Assembly (NCBI GenBank): GCA_933228895.1
Contig: OW121852.1
Span: 106,599,544-106,663,543, forward strand
Source: Platycnemis pennipes
Lineage: Eukaryota; Arthropoda; Insecta; Odonata; Platycnemididae
Direction: 5' to 3'
Length of the DNA stretch: 64,000 bases
The notes under the pieces were generated by a model. The model saw nothing but the letters and a program-made list of their open reading frames with translations, had not been told where the DNA came from and ran no database searches. The translations under genes were made by a program, and so were the position numbers. This document shows, one piece after another, positions 49,501 to 61,500 of this stretch. Each line of letters opens with the position of its first letter. The first letter of the stretch is position 1.

Positions 49501-52500
49501 TGTGTTGTGTGCTGTTGATCCAATTCCTTTGCCCCATCATACACATCCGCTGCCTGAAAATTAATTATGACAGATGAAGGCTTAGACATGACCTTTCATA
49601 GAAACTTCATGGTGAATAAAATATTTCAGGATAAATTTCATCCAAATAGGATTTTCACAGCTACCATATGGTCATTTTTAAGGTTCTTGGAATTACAGTA
49701 GAATCCTGTCAACAAGTTTTTCCATAGTCATAAGCTTGGAACTTTTCATGCAGGAAAAGGAGGGAAATGTATTCTATATGGATTTTATTTTGGGAAGGAT
49801 AAAAGTAACTAACTTTGTGTATTTCACTATGTAGTTTTGTGCAAGACCCAAGTTTCTACAATTTATTTCATCTTCAGCTGTTTGCTACACATTCAAATGT
49901 CATAAACTGTTGAAACTTGGGCCGTGAATAAAATTACATAGTGAAATTTGTAAAGTTAGTTTCTTTATCCACTGCGGAGAAATTTCACAAAGTACACCCT
50001 GATACAGTACGTTTTGTGTTTATTTAGGGACTTTTAAAAATCAAGCTTCTCAGAGGGGAAAACTTCTTAACAGGGTGCTACTGTAACTTGCAGCAAGAAG
50101 TAGTTTACAATGACTACTACGTATCAGTTCAAGTCAGGGGTCAGATTATCTAATTAGAGTGAATCATATACAGTAGATACTCTAATTCAATCAATGTAAA
50201 GAAGGATCCCTAACCATTTATGTACCATAAAATATTCACCGAGTAACCATCTTACAATATACTAATGCGAAGTCTCATGCCTCATAGAATTACCAAATGT
50301 AAAAGAAAAGCATTTCAACAAATGGAGAAACTGGGGAATGGTTTCAATCTGCCCTTTACTGTGCAGTAAAAACTAATGAACATAGTCTGGATTAGCTAAT
50401 GAAACAAGGGAGAAAGAAACCAAAAGAGCCAAATCAATTTGTCACTTAGGAGCTAAAAGGGCTCCTATCACGTGTAGAAGTCAAGAGCAATTTATGTGCA
50501 GTTAATTACATAAAATACACATCACTCATGATGTGACTTCATTTTTCATTAGGCTGTGATGCACAAAATTATTCTCATCTGAATAATGTGTGTTGTTAAA
50601 AAGATACTGCATCTCCCTATTTACTCAATGAAATAAAGAATTGAATTAACATAAAGACACACTATGCACTTTAAAACTTGAGAAAACAGCTATGGAGAAT
50701 TATTTTAAACAAAAAATTAATAACTACCATATTTCTAGGTGAAAAACCTGTACCTTTATTCAAATATGCATTCATAGATCCACCTGCATTTTATGAGCCA
50801 ACGATAAAGCTTAATTTGCTTGTGATTCAGGAATGAAGTTGGAGGTGGCATCTATCTACAGTTACCACTGACTACATTTTGACAGTGAGCAAAGAAGTGC
50901 ATTACCATTCATTTTTCTCTGGGATTCTGCAATGGATAACATTTCTACTGGGGCTATTTCTATAAATTAACAATCTCATTTTCTTCCCACATATATATTA
51001 AACATAAACAGATACCAATAATTATTTTTCTTCTAAAATACAACCTAAGAATCAAATCATGTGTTATGGACCAGCATGTCCAATGAGTAAAAAGACAGAA
51101 AATGTATTGTCCTGAAAGGAAGGATTAATTTTAAGACTGTAGCAGCAAATCATTAGAAGAGATGAAAAGGAAAACCGCAGAAAATTGAGATCATGTACAT
51201 AAAAAACTGAATGGACTTGATCAAGAGCAAAAAGGCCCCTATCAGTCGGTTTAAAACACAACCGCAATTTATGAATTATCCATATATTATGCATAGTGAA
51301 ACTTCACTATTAAATGTTATAAAACATATTATCCTATTACAATAGCTTGGCCTCTCCTATCCCGGAAGTAATTAAGAATACTGACATAACATTGATCGAG
51401 CAGATTGGCCGATCAATTGACTGACCATTGATCCTTACTCCTATAAATGGCTATACTATGGCAATATTACCCAATACTTATTAATAACCAAGTCAATAAT
51501 CTGTACTCTGTTTTCCTTTAAAAGCTTAATTTTTGTTCCCTTAGACAACTTGGAAGTAAATATCAATTCCTCACGAAATGACAAAATGAACTATGGTCTT
51601 ATGTGTCCTTGGGATTGGGCTATGAATCTCCGTAATGAGTTTCACTTGGATGTTTTCTCCTCAATTAATCAGTAACTAAAAGTAGCTAAACAACACTTTA
51701 CATGTTATCTTAGAGTAATTTTGTACTTAGCTGTAAGAAGCTATTTATAATGAGTGATGACTCTAAGCATAAAAATATAAGCAATAGTGGGCTGCTGCCT
51801 CATAGTGGCCATTTAATGTAATGAGTGGAATCCAACAATTACAGAAAAATGGAAATCATTATTTTGTCAATAAATTTCAGGTACAAGGGCTCTGTGGCAT
51901 GTAGTAAATACACAATCAACAAAGTGGTGAGATAGTGCCTGTCAGTAATTCAACAGCCATCCTCAGTAACAAGGAATATCCAATAATTAAAGCATTTTTT
52001 TCTGCTATGGCATATCATCCTGGAATCCCTGTGTGAGCTGCTAAGTTGAAGAGTAAAAAATTCAAGAAACAGGCACTGATATAAATTGTAATTTGAAAGC
52101 ATTTAAACTAATATACTGAATAGATTACCCAATTATTATTATTGAATGCCCATTTTTAAAGAGAAAACTCACTGTCAGTGAAAATAGGAATGGGCTGACA
52201 TGACACTGCTTCTGCCTGATAGGCACCTCACATATTCATGAAAATTTTACATCAGCTCGAAGAGAAGACTTTACAAAATGATGACAACGAAAGGAGAGTA
52301 GGCAGAAGAAGAAAAAAGGATTCAAGCAGTACCAATAATTGATTGCCAGTAGCATATGACAATTCAATAATGTATGCCTTGGTGATTTAAGAGAACACTG
52401 GCTTTGGTCACACAAAATTAATGCTTTCCAAAGGGTTATAAAATGTGAATAAGGGTCAAGTATTTGAATTATAAATCAATAAGAAAAATAACTAGTCCGT

Positions 52501-55500
52501 ACAATATATTTACTAGCTCATATGTTAAGTGAAGCTTAACAGAGGCACATTACACCACTTTTTAGATGTAAATTAATAAGTGTAACAACTACATTGATTT
52601 CTTATTCAAAATATTTTCTTCGAAGAACCATCTTCAGTTACATAACTAAAAACCAGTAATCATTCCACCAACGATCTATTGTGAAAAGTATGTAACTTGT
52701 GGAATTTCCCCCAGTTAACAATTCTACACTCAAGACTATAATAAGCCACTCAATTTATAATCGAAAAAGAACTTTAAATTAAAATGTAAGTTTACCTGCT
52801 GTGGCTGATTCCACTCATCTCGAAATGGATGAGAATATTCTGTTTGATGATACGGCTCAGTTGCATAACTGTTTGTGTACGGATCTGGTGCACCGCCTGC
52901 GATTGCAGTCTCTACCAAATACGCCCTATCTACAGGAGGAGCCAAATCTGCAACCTGAGGATTGAATCGCTCATTTATTTCTTTCACCACACAATGACAT
53001 TGCGCATAAAATCATGAAGAAGTCATGTTTATGACAATGATATTGGAAAGGTTTGCTACACTTCTTGAAACGTGAAATTACTTGACTTCCACATGTTTAT
53101 TTAGCAAATAAGCAATATTTCTACGATACAGCGAAAACTTCAACAAACCCCAACTAAGGCAAGTAGTATGTGTATCACTCCCATGAAGCTCGTCAGCTGA
53201 CTTAAAAAAAGAAATAAACCTGGTATCCATAATATAACTTGCCCCATGATGCGAATCCAACAAGAAATTGAGTATTTGTTTCCAACAAGCCATTACAATG
53301 AGATTGCAGCAGTAAATGTGCAATTGGCAGAAAAAACCTTGACCTTCATTACCAAAAGGCCTTTCTTCAACGAGTCAAATTTCATAAATTCACATGATCA
53401 TGTGAATGGTGCCATAGTGATTTTCAACCAATTAAATGGCAGAGGATCAACAGCCACAGCCCAAAATGAAATATGCTTTCAAATAGGAAAAAACTGACTT
53501 TTCTAGAATCAACCAGGTAATGCATAATGCATTTAAAGCTGCATTTAATACTCAAAAGGAGGCACACACATTTCAAATCAGCTTGAATGTTCATCATAGA
53601 TGACTCCTACAATGGGCTGGGGTCTCCATCAATATGTAATAATCGCAGAGGAAATTTGAACTATGTCATTCCCGAAATCAGTCAAAAAAACTTTCAATGA
53701 CAATTATAAGGGGTAAGCACCTCCAGAAGTTGATGCAACATGAATATCACTTAAAAAACTTAATATATGTCACCAAAACTTCCAATTAAATATCTTAAGT
53801 AGTATGAAAGGCAATTCATAGCTAAAGTATTGTCACAAAAGAGCAGTAACACAAAGCCCAGTTCACAAGGTGCATTTTTCCTAGAGTGTAAGCTAGCTAG
53901 ATGTCAAATTTGGCTGCTAAACTGGCTTCGCTGATGGGTAACTATTCACCCACAGTGTGCCATCAAGGCCTTACTATAAGCCTACCAAGGCCTTACCAAG
54001 CCTTCCAAAGTTGTGCAGTTTGTTGCAACAACTAGGTTAGCGCCTCCATGTCTTTTACACCATTCAGGTGAAAACAAATATCCTTTAGCTTATCCATGTG
54101 GCAGTGCTTTCCACGTACATTTGTTATATTAACCTCATTGTTTTCCATCTCTTGACAAGCAAATCGTACAAGAGGTCAAGTGAAGAAGACGTGTACCTGT
54201 ATTGATCAATGTACAAGTATCCCTCATCAAATGCAGTTCCTACCACCGCGGCCCTTGGTTATCCACGGTCAACGGTTTGGGCACTACTTTTCTCAACCGC
54301 AGTATTTCACTTGTGTGTGTCCAGTTCTGACCAATCTAATGCCTTTTTTTTAACATTTACAAATTTCAATAATGATTTTGTACACATATATGTGCAAGAG
54401 TGCTAAAATTAATGCATAGAGGAATGAAATTTACCTAGAAATTATCATGTGACTTGATCGGAAATCAAACCCTGATCTCCCAGTTGCCGATTAGTAACAC
54501 CAATAAGTAGAGGTCCAGGAAATTAGTTTTATAAAAATTCAAAATTATTTTTAAGAATTTCAAAATTAGTGTAAAATAGTTTTATGCTCATTTTTGCTTT
54601 ATTCCGGTACAAATAACACTGCAAAAACAAAACATTACAACCTTTTAACTGTACCTTCTGAGGGCACAAAATGTAATTCGTAAGATATGAACATCACACT
54701 TTGTCATTGCACTAAAATATAAGTAGTTATAAATTATAACTGTTAAGAACAGAGCTCATTTTGATTGTACGCTAACTGACAGCTTGACTAAAAAAATGGA
54801 TATATTGTTCTGCTTGTCCTGGTATTTCTTAACATTAACAGTGCATAAAAGTTAATTTACTTTAGGTCACCTAATGTAGATCCTAAGTTACTTGAATGCA
54901 AACATTGTGAAAGTCGCAGCATTTTCTGGTTTCAATCGATGTCAACGATTTCTGACTAAAATGGATTGAGAGAATGACCTCTCACTGTTCAAGTGGTTTG
55001 CAAGTATCCACAACGATTACATTGCAAATTTAGCAAACACTGGGTTGTCTTCTTTCGTTGAATAGAGGATTGCCATAATGTTTATGCCTGTGTTTTTCAC
55101 ATTTGACAGCTCATCTCGAACAGTTTTCCTTAATAAAACAATGTTTTCGGAGTGCCAAGATAGGTGCTCGATCAACAAGAGAAATTGATGACTGAATTTT
55201 CCTCAAAGCATCCTGGTTAAGACGTGCATTAACTAGAGATGATCCGAATATCAGATTTGAATACCTGGAATTTAGTAACTATAGAATTGCAATTCCTATA
55301 TTAAATGTTATTTAATTTATTTGCTGCTTGGTGAAGGAAATGGTAAAACGTGATTAATTAAATAATTTAATTCTAGTTTTAAAATGTCAAATATATAAAA
55401 AATAACTTTACTATCAATGATGGATCATTGAAACCATTAACTTTTATAAGTGTTAATAAGTGGGCAGAAAGCTTTAATACGCCAGTTATGAATCAAACAC

Positions 55501-58500
55501 AAAGTAGTGTATAATTTTCAAGTAAATTGAAAATTTAAATAAAAGATTAAAGTTAGAAATATTAACCTAAGATCTAATAAAATGAACAATGGAATTACTA
55601 TGATCAGGTAAACATTTTGCATGCAATTCACGCACAATTCCGTAAAGGTCTGTGAGTTAAGTATATCGTTCTAAGTTCGAGAAGCTCTCTCCCAAAAGAG
55701 AAAAACAACTTTAATCCAGCTAGGTAATACTGGTAATTATTATTTCTCTCTTCTACACTTTTCATGCTGAAAAACTTGTGACTGCAGTGGTCCTACCCAA
55801 GTTTCAGTCAAGTAACTAGTTTCATTGTAAGATTTTATGAATTTCATAAAAACTTTTGAATATTTAAAAGAAATAAAAATTTGTCATTTTCTTCACTCGG
55901 CTGAAATTTCAATTTAACATGAGGAAGGTGAACAGAATAAAAAGCATGCAATTCTTGGTCATCGAATTTTAAGTCACAAAAATAGTTATAATCCAAATAA
56001 AATGTTGTAAAAGTTTATCTAAGGTCACAAACAATCTATTTTTATAAATACATGTAGAAATGAACATTCTATTAAATACATTTTACAGTATTAAAATCGG
56101 TTTCCTCTTTCGGGAGGTGAACTTCAGAAACTCGGGCATCTCAGCGAATTCTCGACGTAAAATCGTGACAATGGCCCATAGTGATAGCAATGTAGAGGAA
56201 TTAGTTCTCCGAAACTCTAACGTAAAATTCATTAGCTATTTGCAAAAGTACGATATGGATGAAGAGGCACATTGATGGACCTCTTATAAATTAAAAATGA
56301 AAATGTAACGGGAGTAAGCATAGCTCGTATCGAGTGGCAACCGTCGACAATGTTTAAGAGTTTTCTTCGATTTTGAAACATGACTAGCAGTGACTAATTT
56401 CATTGTGTTATTTGCTGTGAAAAGACAATAGTTTTGCTGGAATTCCATTTCTTAAAACTTTTGTCTTTCTACCATAAATTCAGCTGCGAAACCCATCAAC
56501 AGATTTGTATTTCCGTCGCTTATTTATTATTGTCGTGATTTTCGAAAAACATCACGTTATGCTTGGTTCAACGGACCTACAATGTTTTTATTGCGTATAT
56601 TTTGTAAAAGTTGCACCACCTAGGAATGCAATAAAAATTTGCAATTTTTTTTGACACTTCGGCCGAATATGGCCGCATTTCGTTTCATGTCGCGTTATGT
56701 CGATAAAGAGGTCAAGGGCCTAGCCACGTTGATACAGCGGTTCCCGTCAGATCACCGAAGTAAAGGAACGTTGGGCCCGGACGGAGGTTGGATTGGTAAC
56801 CCTCCTCCATACCTCTACCGTTTTGGTCTTGTCCCAAGTCTGCAAGTGGCTGGCAGGTTAAATGTAGTGTAACGTATCAAAATTTAGCCATATCATGCTG
56901 GGGAGTTGGGGAGCCGCCATGTTGGTTTTTGTACAGAATATTTATACGGAGACATAGGGAAATATGGCGTCGGCCTCGACAATGGCCAATTTGTCATTGA
57001 GCCTGGTGATTCAGGTCATTCGGGAGTTGCATTCCCAAGAATAGAAATTGTCTCGCAGGCTATTGTTGAACTCGCGGCAGGTTACGGAGGGAGACTAATT
57101 ATGGCCGGGCGTTAACAATTAAGAAGTGCCGATATAAAGAGGGACGAAGAGCGAGAGGGGGCTGCTGCGGCTAGGCTTGGAGGCGGCGAGTCGAGGAGTC
57201 GAACGGTGGTGAAGGCTGATAGTCCAAGAAGAGGGAAGTGTCTTCTAGGCGAGTCTGATAGTCTAAGAACAGTGAAGGGGCGTCTAGCTTCGAGTCTGAT
57301 GGTCTGACAACAGTGAAGTGGAAAGTGGCATGGCGGAGAAGCCAGGATTAACCCAAGGAGACGGCGATCGCCTCAGATAGAAACTCCAGATAAACTAAAG
57401 GGATAAAGCGGTCCACTCCCCACTATTATGTAGGTACTTATTTTTAAGAGGGTACTGGCTATATTTTATGTGAAAGTGAAAAGTGAAATGGCTCGTGAAG
57501 TGATCTATGGCCTGTAAAAATTGAGCCTGAAGATACCAAGAGTGAAAGTGATATGTTGTGAGGGTAATTTATTATGATACTGTCTATATTAATTTGTATT
57601 GTGTGTGGAGATAAATAAATTGAAAAGAATAAATTACAGTAGGTTGGCACAATGGATCTAAAGAGGTCTAAGTGCCAGGGAGGGCTCCAGAAGGTCCCCG
57701 CCAAACCCTCCAATTTTTTTTATTTTTTATGCCGATAAAGCAATTTTCCTGGATCCTTACCAATAAGTCATCTCCCTTAAAGGCGAATTTCTAACTAATC
57801 AAGTGCATTTAGTTCCAAAATTCCAACACAGATGGCAGTTGTGCTGCTTTGTTTTTCTGCGTGGATATCAGCTACAGTACCCAAGATCACCACTTAATAG
57901 GGGGAAGGGAATACTTCTACATGCATAAAAATGTATATCGTTTGAGAAAAAATAAAATTATGTAATTCTTAACTGAAGTATAGTGGAACATGACACCTTA
58001 CCCCTGATTTGCAGTATACTTTGTGGTTTACCACCAGTATGTTTGTCAACTGCAGGGTTTTTCAGGAAAGTAACCCCCGCGGTTGATAAGGGATACCTGT
58101 ACCAATATGTTTATCATCATACTTTGATCTGCAAACTGCATATCAGCCACTTTTCTCTCTATATGTCCTAAAAAGCACCTTCTATTTAGCCTCATCACAT
58201 ACATTCCTACTATTTTTTTGGAAAAAAACTGCTTATAAAATTTATACAAAAGCATAACCAGGGAACAGAACCATGGATGAATGGTTCTTCCATTGCAGAA
58301 CCTTCACTTTGATCACATGGTGTAAAGCTTAACAATGACTGGCGGTGCAGACAGCCATCAGCAAAACATGCAATAAAAATATCACCAGACCTAACCTCGA
58401 AATCAAGCAAGTTAGCTAACAGGACAGCTGGCAGTACAGTTGAGCATCTTTAATCCGGCACAGTCGGGACCGAAGTGATGCCGGATTAGGGATTTTGCTG

Positions 58501-61500
58501 GACTATGGGTTGTGGTATGGATATTTCGGGGGCGTCCAGAGAGCGTGTGAATGGTGTGACGGACTGCGCCGCCCCTGGCCGCACGTGGGCCGGCCATCGG
58601 TAAGGTTCACACACCCTTGGACGTCCTAGGGAGCCACCACCCCTCTCCAACCCTTTCGGGACTCCGAGGTTGGAGTGGCCGCTTTCCTTGGGTGACGGTT
58701 GAGACAAAGGAGTGAAGCGACCGGCCAGGATGGGTCATTCTGGACCACGGGCCAGTGTCTCAACGCCGTCCATCCGGGGACACCCGGGAAGGTCGCCACC
58801 CTTTCACCACCTCTGCCCCTCCACCACTCCCTGCCACCCACTCTCACCACCCCCTGCTCACCCATTTCCATCCGCTGCACCCCCATTTTTCCACCCATGC
58901 ACCCCATTTCGCCACCCCCTGCACCTAAAAATCGGGTATATAAGGAGAAGACGGAAAGACCCGGGGAGTTCATCCTTACCCTGCACCCCGGCTCTGTTGG
59001 CCTCGAGCACGACAAGCCTTCCCCGCTCCTCGGCTAGTCGGCAACCGCAAGACTGCCCTTCCCGAACTCGCTTCCCCGCTCACTCGGCTAGTCGGCGAAA
59101 GCAAGACTGCCATCTACCCTGCACCCTCCGCCCCGGCCTAGTCGGCGAGAGCACGACTGCCCTACACCCTGCACCCTCCGCCCCTGGCTTAGTCGGCAAG
59201 AGCGCGACTTCCAGACACCCTGCACCCTCCACCCCCGGCCTAGTCGGCAAGAGCGCGACTGCCATACACCCTGCACCCTCCGTCCCCGGCCTAGTCGGCG
59301 AAAGCAAGACTGCCATCTACCCTGCACCCTCCGCCCCGGCCTAGTCGGCGAGAGCACGACTGCCCTACACCCTGCACCCTCCGCCCCTGGCTTAGTGGGC
59401 AAGAGCGCGACTTCCAGACACCCTGCACCCTCCGCCCCCGGCCTAGTCGGCAAGAGCGCGACTGCCATACACCCTGCACCCTCCGTCCCCGGCCTAGTCG
59501 GCAAGAGTGCGACTGCCAACCACCCCGCACCCTCCGCACCCGGCCTAGTCGGCGAGAACAGCAAGACTGCCACCAGCTTCCTTCCCCTTCGACCCGACGC
59601 CGCCGTGTTTAATGTAAGTGCCGATATTTCTGTATATAAAATGAGCATGAGCAATAAAGCTCCCCTAAGGCCAACCAGTATGTCATTTCTACCCCTAATG
59701 TCCCGACGACAGGGTAATGCTTGGCAACTGGTCTATTTTTGATGCACGGATGTTTTCATTGAAAAGAGTCAATTATTTATAGCAAAATATATTCGTTTGC
59801 CATTTACTGAGAATTATTTAAAATAAAGTCAACAAGAATAATCAGAAAGAAATGGTTTTTTAATTCGCAAAATTATTACTTAAAAGTATTGAAGTGGCGC
59901 AGTGAGTGAAAATAACGAAATTTAAGCACTGTGTGCATCATATTGCTGCACATTGAAAAGCATAATATTATTGTTGGAAAAGGGTATATAGAATTTGATA
60001 TTTCTTATTGCTTTGCACAACATATTTCCTACTGCTCTTGGTTTGTTATCAGCTTATTCAGCTCGATGTCAACGCGTGGGTGTCGTCCACACGGCCGCCC
60101 ATCACTATGTCACGGGCGATCGGACTGGATGATTGTTTAAAGACAATCATCAATAGGCTCATCATCTTCATCCCCACTCGGATTCATTGTTATTAATTAC
60201 CATTTCAGTGATTTCATTGACCGTGAAATGTTGTGTGGTAAGGGTATCGTGGCTGCTAATTATCCTTTCCTCTAAATTTATCAATTCCATTTCTTTTAAT
60301 TCAGGGTTATGGATGCTGTTCACAAACTCCATCATCATATGTTTATCCTCAGAAACATGAAAGCCTTTGAAATACCCACTTATTTCATCTACATCAAACC
60401 TTAAAGCAGGCCACAATTTACACAACGCGTGTTTTAGAACTGACTGTGACATACTATTCCATGCACGTGAAATTTCTCACATCACGTCTTTTAGATTGAT
60501 CACGTTTGTTTCTGAAATAGTTTATCCTGCTCTATTAGCATTTGGCCAGAAATACTAAGGCCTTCACTTCGACACAATCAAAACCACGCGATCTAAATCA
60601 GCACTTAAATCTTATTTCATAGTTTTTCTCTCTGTCATCCTTTTCTTCATGTCACTTTAGTAACAGTAAAATTTTGAGGATTTTCTCTTTCAGATTCTTA
60701 ATGTGCTATATTGTTGAAGATCCCACTCAGTATGTTTCACACAAAAGCTTTACTGATGTAACTGCAACAAGCTTTTTCACAACTTGAACTTTTTCTGCGA
60801 TCGTTTTGTACTGATGCCTCACTCCTCTACTGTTGCCACAACTGTATAGATGAGACATGATTTTGGAGAAACATAAGCAGATAACAAATAATTTTATCAA
60901 ATTACATCTAGTGGTCAATGAAAAATGTGCGAGCCATCGAAAGTGGCCGATCTGTAAATTAGTCGTAGTCCATCTCGGCGATGTCTTCAAATTTATATGT
61001 TTACTTCAAGTTGCAGAATAATTCCAGTGTACACAACTTACCAGAAATTACTGTTTAAATTATTACGATTCTCTGAATGGGAAAAATTAACATGAATAAT
61101 AGGATATCTCGACAGGTTATGAAGCAATGTTTCGGTAAAAAATGTTTCCGCATTTTCCACAAAGTACCGGGTAGTTGATCATGGCAAAATTGCCGGATTA
61201 TGGGTGTTCCCGGATTAAGGGTGCTCAACTGTAGTTGGAATTTCTCGGTAGAGAGCATGCATGGCACTCATTAGAACTCCGCTCAAGAAATCCATGCCGG
61301 AAAAAACACACTGTGTGAACCAGACCCAAGTGGGAGAATAATTACTACAGACAACAAATCAACTATGGCAGAAACTCTCAAATGTGATAGGAATGAAAAA
61401 TTTTCTGCAAATTAATATCCATTGACATTTCCAAACATCTGACTATTTGAAAGATAATTACTCGGAAAAAGACAAGTCAAAGGTGGTATTTCCTAGATAG

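Larger units (their letters stand above)
58437..61231 (-). mobile_element. Tigger/pogo element with nested insertion
   Basis: Inverted ends cagttgagcatctttaatcc (left) and, as the complement of the right, cagttgagcacccttaatcc, with TA duplicated at 58435-58436 and 61232-61233. Contains transposase remnants on the minus strand and a solo LTR (58511-59711) that inserted close to its left end. Confidence 0.8.

Noticed and set aside
48733..49577. Several plus-strand frames of 100-190 codons
   Set aside because: Antisense shadows of the charged vir exon at 48644-49553; the minus-strand exon fits splice phase and family.
58712..59742. Long frames on both strands over the minisatellite
   Set aside because: The unit length of about 51 bases is a multiple of three, which keeps frames open by repetition; no start context or domain supports a protein.
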